A DNA stretch of 64,000 nt. Origin: Branchiostoma floridae. Lineage: Eukaryota > Chordata > Leptocardii > Amphioxiformes > Branchiostomatidae. The translations under genes were made by a program, and so were the position numbers. The stretch is taken from positions 12,050,778 to 12,114,777 of the forward strand of contig NC_049987.1 of assembly GCF_000003815.2 (NCBI RefSeq). The letters run 5' to 3'. The notes below the pieces were generated by a model. The model was given only the letters and a program-made list of their open reading frames with translations, ran no database searches and was not told where the DNA came from. Each line of letters opens with the position of its first letter. Positions within the stretch are counted from its first letter, which is position 1. This document shows positions 10,930 to 21,254 of the stretch, piece by piece.

Positions 10930-13900
10930 TTATACATCCCACATGGCCACCTTTGTAATGGCTACATTTTCACACACTGTTTCACACACCTTATCCAGGC
11001 TGGGCCCTTGATTCTTCCTAAGCACTGCAGAAAGATCAGGGGCCTGTCCACTCTGTAGCTGGGCAGCCAAACCCTGGAACAAAACAGAATGGTTACTAAT
11101 ACTAGTAGGTATTTTTTTAGCAAAAATGCACAAAGTGAAGAAGGAACAACTTGAATCACATTTAAACCATCTGTCATCATTGTAATATCATCAAACTTTA
11201 CTTAGTTAGTCATATTAATCATATTTAGACCCTCATTGTTTCATATCAAGCCTATATACATGGTCGCAGTTGGTCCCAACTTCTAATTTGTAACATAAGC
11301 AGTTGTCCCTAACTAAGTAGGTTGTAGATTTCTGTTCATTGACCTTTTATTACATCAGTTATCTAAAACCCTTTTCAAGTTATTTCTAGTAATTTCGGTA
11401 GAAATAAATGTCTCTTACATCGTAGCTAACTAATTACTTTCACATTCCTAGTAATATCTGAGTCTGACTTGTAGATCTGACCTTTGACACCGTGGAGATG
11501 GAGTTGGGTGACATGCTCTGTGCCTGAGACAGCTGTGTCAGGAGCTGCTGGATGTGGTCAGCCGTCATGGGGAGGGCAGGGGTGGCCGGACAGGGCGGCT
11601 CCGAGGCACCTGATGACCGCTCCGAGTTCAGGTAAGGGTGGGCCAGCAGGTCCGCAGTGGACGGTCGGTTGTAGGGGTCCCGTATCAGACATTTCTGGGT
11701 GGGGGCAAATACAGAACATGGTCAGTACTAAAGAACTCAAGTCTCTAAGTTAAGAATACATTACGAACATTTACTAAGTTTTAACTAAATAATGTACGTA
11801 AATAACCTTGGTCATTCAGATTTGACAGCAAATTACAAAACTTGTAAAATGCCATGTTGGAGTTGTGGTCTGAAAGTGTGGTCTATCTTTTTCCATCAAA
11901 ATCTGTCAAAAATATCTACACATCATGTTCATCAATTCATGGTCCACAACAAAGTTGAAAATGATTGACTCAAGTCTGGTTTAAAGCAAATACAAGACAC
12001 CACTAAGAACTGCCAACTTCTAAGAACTGTCTGTCATACCTTCAGCATATCCAGGAGCAGTTTGTTCTTGATGGGAGGGAACTGGATCTCATAGTTTGGG
12101 TCCACGATGGCCTGGAGCTTGGCGAAGTGGTTGGGGATGTGCTGGAACGGAGTCTTACCATACACCATGTAGTACAGGATACAGCCCAGGGACCACACGT
12201 CACTACGGCAGTTGATCTGTACAAGAGGAAAGGTCATCATTTGTACAGCATTCCCGTTTTCTAACAGGAGAATATCTGAAGACACATGTACCAATAAGAC
12301 CATACAAAGATTCCAACCAAAATCGTTCCATAGCTACTATTGCTTGACAGTAGGCACGTTTTGTTCCACCCTTAGCTTAAGGCTTAGAACTGGATTTTTT
12401 TATTCATTTGCACTGAACTGGATTTTATCGGAATAACAACAAAATTCTGGTGGTGACCAAGGAGCTACAGATGCAGAAATGTTTGCGGTGGTTTTATGTC
12501 TGCAGTTTTTTTGATGGCCACTTCACTGCAGAGTTAAAACCACCGTGAACATTTTTCCATTATAGCGACTACAGTCTAATGGCTCTACCGCGAACTTAAA
12601 ACCACAGCAAACATGCAAAAGTAATTCCCAGGAAAACTTTGCATTTACAGTATTTTTTTTCTGCATGTTTCCATGATTTTCAAGTGTCAGAGTGAGGAAT
12701 ACTGAACTTGGTTCTTCATACACATACCTTGAACAACTTCTTACTGTTGCCGTCTCGGTACTGAGCAGGATTGTACTCCCTGATGGTCTCAGGGGACATG
12801 TAGTTCAGCGTGCCCACTTGCTGGTCCTTTATCACACTGGTTTTGTCACTCTGGATGGCATTGGCAATCCCAAAGTCTATCAACTTCAGGTCACCATCCA
12901 CAAACAGGAAGTTGGCGGGTTTCAGGTCACTGTGGACAATGCCTGCAAAAAGGAGGACAGAAAGGTAAGGCTGGAAAGATATCTCAGCAATACACAAACC
13001 AAATACATGTACAAATAGAGTTGTACTAGGACATTATCAACGTTCAACAATGTTTGTGCAGAACATAGAATATACCATCCCAAGTGTGTATCCTCTCCAT
13101 CATCACAGTATTCTATCTTTTTCAGTTTACATACGGTTGGAATTTGTATGATTGGTTCTGTGCCAAAGATTATAATTGTGCTGACTTGCAGGAGTTGCCA
13201 CAAATTCTACAGATGAATTCTGTTGTTTGACACAGTGCCTGATGAGTATCTATACTGTAACTTGCTGTGCCAACCTTACATAGTTATGATGTTCAGCAGG
13301 CTCATAAGATAAGGCTTGCAACAACTTGTACAAAGGATAAGAAAACATTAGTAATCCCCACCCTGTCTGTGAATGGTGTCCACAGCCTCCAGCATGTGTC
13401 TCCAGTAGAACCACAGCACGTCGTCAGCGATGCTGCCCTGCTGTTTCTTCTTGTTCCTGAGGAACGTGGCCAGGTCCACACTTCCCTTCTCCATCACCAG
13501 CACGATACGCTCCTCAGTCACTTCACTGCAAGTGGAGAAAACTGGTTTACTACTGACTCAAGTTTTTATGGAAAAAAAAATCTCAACATCTAAATTCTAA
13601 TTCTAAACCACTTTCAAAATTATTTGGTTTTGCTCTTTCTCCTGTTTTTGTGCACCTTTCTTTCTCAAACATTTTCATGATTTGGTTTTCTTTCTTCCTC
13701 CCAGCAGAAAAGGTTTCTGGAAAAGGCTTGGCTGGCTACCTGGGCTAGTTGTCACGTCAGGCTACTCAAATACCCCCATTCATAGCCCCAATTCTTTTCA
13801 CTCGCATACACTACTTTTGGGCAAGCCTAATGGTATAGTACTGTATTTTATGTGAGTAGCTTGACTCAAGGCTAGAGGGAAAACATTCTGCATTTGTGCA

Positions 13901-16900
13901 AAAATGTTGCCTTTCTAGTTTTCTTTCTCAATTTGAAAAAGGCTTCATCAAGCACCAGTTTCTAATGCTAATCTGAAGAAAACAAGCTGACTTACAAGTC
14001 ATAAAGTTTGATGACTCTTGGGCTGTGTTGGAGGTTGGACAGATGGGTGATCTCATTGATGTAGCCCTGCACGGTTGTCTCATCAGCCTCCTCAAGATTC
14101 ACCAGCTTCAGTGCATATACCTTCCCTTTCTCATCGTACACCTGGTACACCTGTACAGAACAACTCATATCAAACACCTTCCCTTTCTCATCATACACCT
14201 GGTACACCTGTACAGAACAACTCATATCAAACACCTTCCCTTTCTCATCATACACCTGGTACACCTGTACAGAACAACTCATATCAAACACCCGGGCAGC
14301 ACATTTTGCTTTCATGAAACACCTGATACAGCTGTAACCAAAACTTAATATCAAACACATGGGCAACACATTCTCTTCCTCATGATACACTTGCAAGTAT
14401 AATGAATGCTAACTTTCATACTTACATTAAAATCTTCCACAAAAGCATGTTCTATTCAATATCATCTGTGCCTGGTCATCAAGTTTTTCAATGCCTGAAT
14501 CCTGTAATTAAACTGTCCAAGACAGGTGACGTATTCCTCACCTTACTTGACCCTCCCTTCCCGATGATACTCAGTATACGGAACGGTTTCCCCTTCACAT
14601 ATATGAGGTCACTCCTTTCTGCAGGAGCACAAGGCATCCTGGGAGTTGCAAACTGAGGCTGAGGGGGTGGAGCCACCTGCTGGAAGTTCTGGCTGCGTGG
14701 CTGTTGAATCTGCTGCTGGGCCCCCGGCAGACTAGCAGATGGTGTGAAGAACCCAGGCATACTTCATAGGGAAAGAAAAAATCTGTTGAAATCATTGAGA
14801 GACTGGCCACCAAAAAGAGGACATTCTCTATATTATGATATACTATATAGAACATAAATGTTGTCTCATAAAGGAAAGTTCAGAACATTTTTGCACCCGT
14901 CCCCACATTCCCACTTCATTTTCATGCTATGTACAGCATACTACAGCATACTATTTTGACTACCGTTATCTTCAATAACAGTACGACAACCTAAGTTACA
15001 GTACATGTAGCAAAAGAGATTTAAGTATCACTCACGTGTTCTGGTTCCCAATGTTTGGTGTGGGCATTTGAGAGTTTTTAGGCACAACAGTTGGTCCTGT
15101 AGCTGTTCTACTCCCGGTCCCAAGCTGCATAGAGCCTTGCCCCCCTGACATCTCGTGAGGCACCCCACCTGTGTGCATACTGGTACTTCTTACTTCAGGA
15201 ACGGCACTTGGCATCTTGGGTTCTTGATGAGCATGTTGAGAAGGAAGTAGCTCTATTGTCTTATTTCCAGGTGGTAGGTTCCTTGAGACATGAGGAATAT
15301 GCATTTGAGGGGCCAGGGCACCTGGCACCTGTATGGGATTGAAAGCGACTGTAGCTGCATCAGCTGTGTCAGATGAACTCACCACTTTGGCAGACGGCAG
15401 CTGCCTCTCTGGAAAGCTGACCACTGTGTTTGTGGGAGAAATGCTGTGAGCTTTCCTAGCACTGTCTGTGACCTGGTTTGTATCTGTTGAGTGATGTCCA
15501 GGATTAGATACAAGTGGAGCTTTACTGGTCTCTCTCAGTGGTTCAGTTGGTTTGTTACTAGTTGTGTTCTCAGTTGGACTTGCCTCTTTGGTGGGCATCT
15601 GGCCACGTGGTGTTGTGTGTGACAACAGGGAGGAAGACTTGGAGAATCTGCACAACGATAGTCCTTTAAAAGTTTTTGAGTCATTTATAGTGGTGTTTGT
15701 GTTTGACTCTGGGCTGACTTTCCTTCCTGTTAACGGGAGAGGAGGTTTTGCTTTTGCTGCTGAAGTGTCCGTTCCTTCTGTTGGGGGACTGACGTTCTTC
15801 AGGGGACGGACTCCAAGGAAACAGTCGGTGTCGTCTGAGTCATCGTCATCATCCGCGTTCTCCGCAGACATCTCACGTAGCTTTGGTAGGGAACTGCGTT
15901 TAACCCTCAGTGGCACACGGGCAGGTTGTCTGAGGAAATAAGGACAACTCTGGAAAACTCACATACCGATCAACAATGCAAGACAACACACTATATTAAG
16001 ATGACTACTGGACTGACTAACAAGCTAGAAATCAACAATAGCCAAACAACTTATGCTATCTGAGGGCACAATATCATTACTTTCAAAAGCTATTTGGCTA
16101 TCATGAAGATTGAAGGTGTGTTAAAGATACTAGATCTTAAGAATTTCTACTTTCTTCAAGTATTAAATCCAAAATAGGCATGATGGATACACATACCTTT
16201 TGTTTGCATTGGGCCCTTCTGTGTGGCTGGTTACCACACGTTGGGTCTGAGAATGGGGTGTGTGCAGTTCTCGTCCTGGCAGCTTGGAGGCGCTCCATGT
16301 GGACCGTGAAAGCTGCAGTGAAAAATGACAGTCTTTACATTTGCTTAATAGTTCTATAGTTTGATCTTTGCTTCCATAGACGTAGCCATAGCCATAAAAG
16401 ATTTGAAGTGTGTGGAACTAAAAGATAGTAACTCAGAAGCCATTCAAGTAGGTACAGGTTCATTGTATAAATACAGTACCTGGGGTGGTTTCTCCCTATG
16501 ACCCCATAGGAGGGGCAGGGTGTCATTTTCATCCAAACTGCTGCTGCCACCACTGTCATTCCTGCAGCCCCCTGGCTTCTGGAACACTATGGTAGAGTCC
16601 ACAGCTACAACACTGGGGGAAGGGTTCACTGTAGTCTGGCTTGGGGGAGGTTGCAGCTTTGTCAGTGTTGGAGCCTTTGTTTTAACTGCACTAAAAGATG
16701 GCTGCACACTGTCTGGATAACATATTCCTAAAAAAAAATGGCAAGCTGAAATGTTTTTTTGAAATGATTACAGAATGTTGTTGAACATGGGAAGGACTAG
16801 GAAGAATGTGTTTTGTGTGGTGAAAATACTGTTAGTGCTCAGTTCAAGAGTTCGTGCATGTTATTTATGATTTTATACATTATGTGGTACTTCATGTGTC

Positions 16901-18303
16901 AGAAAATTGTACACCTCAGTGATTTTCTCAGATTTGATCAAATCATTATAGACAAGGCCCCTTACCCAAGGCATTTTCCTTGTCCTCCATGAGTAGTTTC
17001 TCCTTGTTGCCCAGCCTGATGAGGGCAGTGTTCAGCATCTCCGTGGGCTCAGCTCCCACATCCAGGCCTTTCTGTAGGATACTCTGAGCCTTTTCTTCTC
17101 TGCCTGGAATAAACAGCAGTGTTAGGACTATTGCAAAAAGACTAAAACTGGGGGACATCATGGCAAGTAAAGAAACATTGGTGAAGAGGGTCAAAATTAC
17201 AATCCGACAGTGAGTAAGGTAGTACATGTAATACAGAGGTTTAGATTACATCAGTTCTAAATCTAATACCAGCAATTTCCTCAGTCCTTACCTCGGCTCA
17301 GCTCGAACTGTGCAGCAGCTACATGAACAAATGCAAATGTCTTGGCATTCACGCGGGCAAACTTGAAACCTGTCTGCCCGTCCTCTTCATTATGATCTCT
17401 GGAAAAAAACATTTGCCCATAATTTCCTTATCATTGATTTAACAATATCATGATCACTTTTTACATACTGTTCCAAAGCACAATTTAATATAAATGCAGC
17501 CATTATGCAGGTATAGGTAACTTAAAGCTTGTCTCTTTGCAAGGATGTCAGCACTACAATATGAACTGTCAACTGTTTCTCCTAAAGTTTCTTTTCTATT
17601 ATTTAATTTTGGAACTATTCGGACCAACACTTACCCCTTGATGTGAGCCAGCTGTATGAGGATCTTGGCATAGCTCTCGTCTCTCCGACACAGCTCCACC
17701 GGCATGTGGTGCAGTGCCTTGTCGTACACCGACAGCAGGTATGTGTACCGCGCCTGCGGGCTGCTGAAGCTGGTCCGACCCTGGGCCTGGGTCAGGAACT
17801 CCAGCCAATCAGAAGGCTTGTTACCTGCCGCTGAGATGCGGTCTATCCAGGAGGTGTGGTCTGAGGGGGCAGGAAGTAGACTACTGTAAATTCATCTATT
17901 TTCATGGGGATTAAATTTCACGGCAGAAGTGTAAAGCACTCTTTCATGCTGTTTTATGTTCACAGTCACAATAATGATGTACTCTAGCACAAATAGATCA
18001 AAAACATTTTGGCATAATGTTGCAGTGGAGAGGCGCCACAAAAATAAAACTGCAGACATTAAAAGATTTACGGTAACGGTAACCGTTCAACCTCTAATAG
18101 AACAGAAGAAAATTCAACAGTTCAACTCCTTTGGCAAACAATATTTTGGGCAATGTCTATTGCTGAAAAGAAGCGTGATTGCACCCACCTGTGAGATTGT
18201 AGGTGCCCGTGCCTGTGAGGTTCCCGGTGTTGTTAGTGTCGTCCCTCTCATCACGACTGTAGATACTCTGCAGACGGCTCTGCAGGGACTTCAGGCGCGA
18301 CAT
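10930..18303 (-). CDS. TTK: Dual-specificity protein kinase TTK (MPS1), spindle assembly checkpoint
   Basis: Fourteen coding exons on the minus strand: 18189-18303 (ATG at 18303), 17635-17860, 17292-17398, 16966-17103, 16480-16727, 16197-16312, 15036-15929, 14542-14761, 13996-14150, 13362-13525, 12728-12942, 12040-12216, 11482-11694 and 10930-11073. They total 3132 nt, 1043 aa; human TTK has 857. The N-terminus resembles the TTK kinetochore-targeting extension ([11 protein letters not shown]), then a TPR region ([30 protein letters not shown]), then a long disordered acidic/Ser-rich linker. The C-terminal kinase has the glycine loop GKGGSSKV, catalytic Lys in [38 protein letters not shown] and [13 protein letters not shown]; all catalytic residues are intact. 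TTK phosphorylates kinetochore MELT motifs to recruit BUB1/BUB3. A triplicated splice acceptor (14119-14289) lies at the start of the 13996-14150 exon. Non-coding 5' exons probably lie toward 19150. Confidence 0.93.
12462..12656. repeat. Dispersed MITE-like repeat family B, copy 1
   Basis: Between TTK exons. GATGCAGAAATGTTTGCGGT at the left and ACTTTGCATTTACAGTA at the right are roughly complementary ends. Inside are GTGGTTTTA, CCACTTCACTGC, TTATAGCGACTACAGTCTA and ACCGCGAACTTAAAACCAC. The same ordered motifs occur at 35638-35846 (inverted) and 46724-46912, so it is a dispersed element. Confidence 0.7.
14119..14289 (-). repeat. 57-bp tandem triplication spanning a TTK splice acceptor
   Basis: Three units of exactly 57 bp start at 14119, 14176 and 14233 and are nearly identical. 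Each unit, on the TTK coding strand, contains a TGTACAG acceptor followed by coding sequence [10 protein letters not shown]. Because 57 is divisible by three, the sequence stays open through all copies. Confidence 0.9.
17882..18080. repeat. Possible divergent relative of MITE-like repeat family B
   Basis: In a TTK intron. The ends TACTGTAAATTCA and GATTTACGGTAA are complementary and resemble the family B terminus (TACTGTAAATGCA), but the interior is diverged and I could not align it with confidence. Confidence 0.35.
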
Positions 18304-18780
18304 GTTGTGTCGGTCACTCTCCTCAACCTGAAGTCAAACATAAACATTTTCAATCGACCTAGGCGTATCTTATGTATGACATGACAGGAACACCTTTGCC
18401 GGACTCTGGCGTGCCGGATTCTGGCAATCACCAGAGGCAAAGAAATTTATTCACTGAAGATTTACGAAACATCCTGTCAACTCGCCCTCTCAACATCAGC
18501 CTTAAAGGTAATTTTCAAATTCAAATTATATAACTAGTAACCTGACATATTACCATCTATTGATAACAAAACTATTCTGAATCCAAATCTCTTTGTGATA
18601 TACAAATCTTTTCTGAATAAACGAAATAAACGAAATACTACATGTAGTACATTATAAGGATATTACTATGTGCCAAAGCCAGGTTGGACAACTATAGTAT
18701 AAAAGCGAATTTCTCACAATTTGTTCAGACAAGCGACATCATGATGGGTCATGCATGCGTTTGGACATCATGCAGAACCT

Positions 18781-18819
18781 GGTAGATCAAGGAGGTTTTT
18801 AACCTCCTTGGGTAGATCA
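18781..18819. repeat. 21-bp palindrome flanked by 9-bp direct repeats
   Basis: The palindrome AGGAGGTTTTTAACCTCCTT (from 18790) is bounded by identical 9-mers GGTAGATCA at 18781-18789 and 18811-18819. It looks like a tiny insertion with a target-site duplication. Related palindromes occur at 27917-27942, 44068-44088 and 45235-45269. Confidence 0.65.
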
Positions 18820-18858
18820 CAGACACGGGAGAAAATCATACGGTTTCCCATATCTGCT

Positions 18859-18948
18859 TAGCCTGGTTACCAAACCCCAGCCCGATCTCAAGTATCTATC
18901 GTGCAGGGTATATAAATTTTTGAGGTTGGGGTATGGTATCCAGGCTAA
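18859..18948. repeat. Fold-back repeat with AGCCTGG ends
   Basis: Left arm TAGCCTGGTTACCAAACCCC pairs with right arm GGGGTATGGTATCCAGGCTA. The arms are about 22 bp and imperfect, with a spacer of about 45 bp. The end motif recurs in the long hairpin at 62780-62872. Confidence 0.65.
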
Positions 18949-19139
18949 ATCTGCTGTGCATCATGATTCATGCAAGATTGCCGAACGAACGGCACTCATG
19001 CGCTACTAGGTATAAACATACATGTCCAAAACATTCCATGGTCCCAGAAATTATTCATACATACCTAAACAGGAAAATACGTTCCGTTGAGACGCAGAAA
19101 CCAGACACAAATCTGCAAAAACTGGAAATCTTCAGATGC

Positions 19140-19250
19140 ACGAAAACAACTCAGTCCGAGTCCACCATTTTGTTTTCCTCAACTTGCTCCGCGCTGATTG
19201 GTCTATCCTAAACAAGTGACTGAAACGGCTTTTGTGATTGGTCAGTTTGT
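19140..19250 (-). promoter_or_regulatory. Putative TTK promoter with two CCAAT boxes
   Basis: Read on the minus strand, two CCAAT boxes in good context (GACCAATCACAA and GACCAATCAGCGCGG, complement near 19232-19243 and 19189-19203) lie about 42 bp apart, upstream of the first TTK exons. Paired NF-Y sites are typical of cell-cycle genes. I cannot place a CHR element or a start site. The region up to 19550 may also drive SETX on the other strand. Confidence 0.4.
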
Positions 19251-19948
19251 GGAATGGTACCGAATTCAAACTTCTACTGAACAACAAGCAGTTTTTATCG
19301 ACTGATTGACGTTGATGATGGTATGTGAACTGGAGGTAGTCAAATATTGTTCTGGATGGAGATATTTACACTATGAAAGGAATGAAGAATATTGAGGCAC
19401 TTTCCATCATGGTAAATATTCTAAGACTATATAAGTGCAGTTTGCTAACCTACCGCCAGAGGACGTCCTCGCGAGGTTAGCAGAAAGGGGTCAAAAAAGG
19501 TCAGCAGTCAGGATGGCGGGGAATGTGTGGCTTCAGTTTCATAGATTATTTTTGTCTTGATAAATCCCTTCATGTCGTTTCTTAGTCCCTGGAAGCTCAG
19601 TATCTACATAAGAGACGTTGACATTACAACCTCAGCCAGCAGAGGTTCATTTTGAAGATGTCTGGAATGCAGGGCGTAAGTATGCAGATTCGCAAAAACA
19701 CTAGCTGCTTTGTGGATTTGTGATGCACGATGATAGGCAGAGGGCTTGTTGATATCTGGCCCATGGATGGATGCGGGTGTCATCATAGTTTACCATTACG
19801 CTATACACGTGTCACTGTTACATGTTGGTCATTGTGTATATACATAGCGTCTCATATTTCGAGCTACCTAGCTGTTGTAACGGCCAAGCTTGGAAAAGGA
19901 AAGCTTCATTTGCATTGCAAAACTATTGCTTGTGTTGGAATTTATGCG

Positions 19949-20447
19949 GTCAGCCTTTTTACCGGAAAACAGAGGAAAACACAGTTAAACACCGGAAAAC
20001 ACACGAAGGAGTGTATAATCTACTGAAATACAGTATGTTTTGATGAGTAAACATGACAGGTCGCTATGTTTTGTCACAGAATAATCTACATATGGCCCTG
20101 GAATGAAGAAATCGTCAGAAAATGCATGAGACTACGGGCCGGACCGCCGCCAGCATCCGGCGGACTGGACGTGCTGATTGTGCAAAATTATGTAACGTTG
20201 CAAGCTTTATTAAGAAATACAGAAAACAGATTCTTATCACAATCCGATCACGGTCCGGCCCGTCGTCTCATGCATTTTCTGACGATTTCTTCATTCCAGG
20301 GCCATATGTAGATTATTCTGTGGCAAAACATAGCGACCTGTCATGTTTACTCATCAAAACATACTGTATTTCAGTAGATTATACACTCCTTCATGTGTTT
20401 TCCGGTGTTTAACTGTGTTTTCCTCTGTTTTCCGGTAAAAAAACTGA
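19949..20447. repeat. Large inverted repeat, arms of about 200 bp
   Basis: The left arm (about 19949-20148) runs from CAGCCTTTTTACCGGAAAAC through CACATGGCCCTGG-like sequence to GGGCCGGACC. The right arm (about 20252-20447) starts GGTCCGGCCC and ends GTTTTCCGGTAAAAAAACTG. Matching blocks include CATGACAGGTCGCTATGTTT and AGAAATCGTCAGAAAATGCA with their complements. A spacer of about 100 bp has no ORF. It resembles a fold-back element or MITE; no target duplication was identified. Confidence 0.8.
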
Positions 20448-20596
20448 CCCGAATTTATGCGGGCTTTGAAAATTAAACGTGAGCTGGCTGTGCTTATTGC
20501 AATTCAAAAACCAACTTACCCTCTACACATGTATGTCATACATAGCAATGTGCAAAACATATTTAACGTTAATGTTATAAGTAATATTTTTGTTAT

Positions 20597-20627
20597 AATA
20601 ATAATAATGATAATAATAATATCGGGT
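20597..20627. repeat. ATA trinucleotide microsatellite
   Basis: A run of ATA/ATG triplets (ATAATAATAATGATAATAAT) about 30 bp long. Confidence 0.8.
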
Positions 20628-20718
20628 GTATTTTGTAATGAATGAGCAAGGTTATTATATTCGAATGAGAGATGTAACAAAAAATACCTCTGGACCAGTC
20701 TGGTCAACTGGTTTACCT

Positions 20719-20822
20719 CAACACAACACAACACAACACAACACAACACAACACAACACAACACAACACAGCACAGCACAGCACAGCACAGCACAGCACA
20801 GCACAACACAACACAACACAAC
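20719..20822. repeat. Pentanucleotide microsatellite with an internal variant block
   Basis: About twenty copies of CAACA/ACACA-phase pentamers. The middle block (about 20769-20803) is uniformly CAGCA instead of CAACA, so one unit variant has spread as a contiguous block by slippage. Confidence 0.9.
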
Positions 20823-21254
20823 TGACTTTATTCAAACTTGTGAAGATATACAAAGTAATTGGTTGGTACTCAAAAGTATCTATAACTGCATTTTTTCAGT
20901 ATAATGGCTCAACCACTATTAGAATATTAAGTGTCCTAGTGCCAACACGGCACCCAGGCTTCAACATCCGACTGCACACCCTCAGAGTGACACTGGTACC
21001 GACTATTTTGATTGGTTAGCACATAGAAGGGTATGGAATTCAAATTTCTATCAAAGTTTGGTACCATTTCGGAGTCATGATACACAAAATAAACACTGTT
21101 TCCGTAACTATCAGCAATGGCCATGGTCTCTGCTGCTGCTGCTGGTTTGGTGAGACGGTCTCTCCTCAACCTGTACCAAAACCACTGTACATGAATTTAA
21201 CACGGCCCTACTTTTAGGGCCCAGAAAAGTCTGACTGTTGCTGTCTCTCCCCAG

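Noticed and set aside
20936-21169. Minus-strand ORF as an upstream TTK coding exon
   Set aside because: It shares a short TCTCCTCAACCTG string with the first TTK exon, but TTK already has a convincing start at 18303 and the ORF has no recognisable domain.
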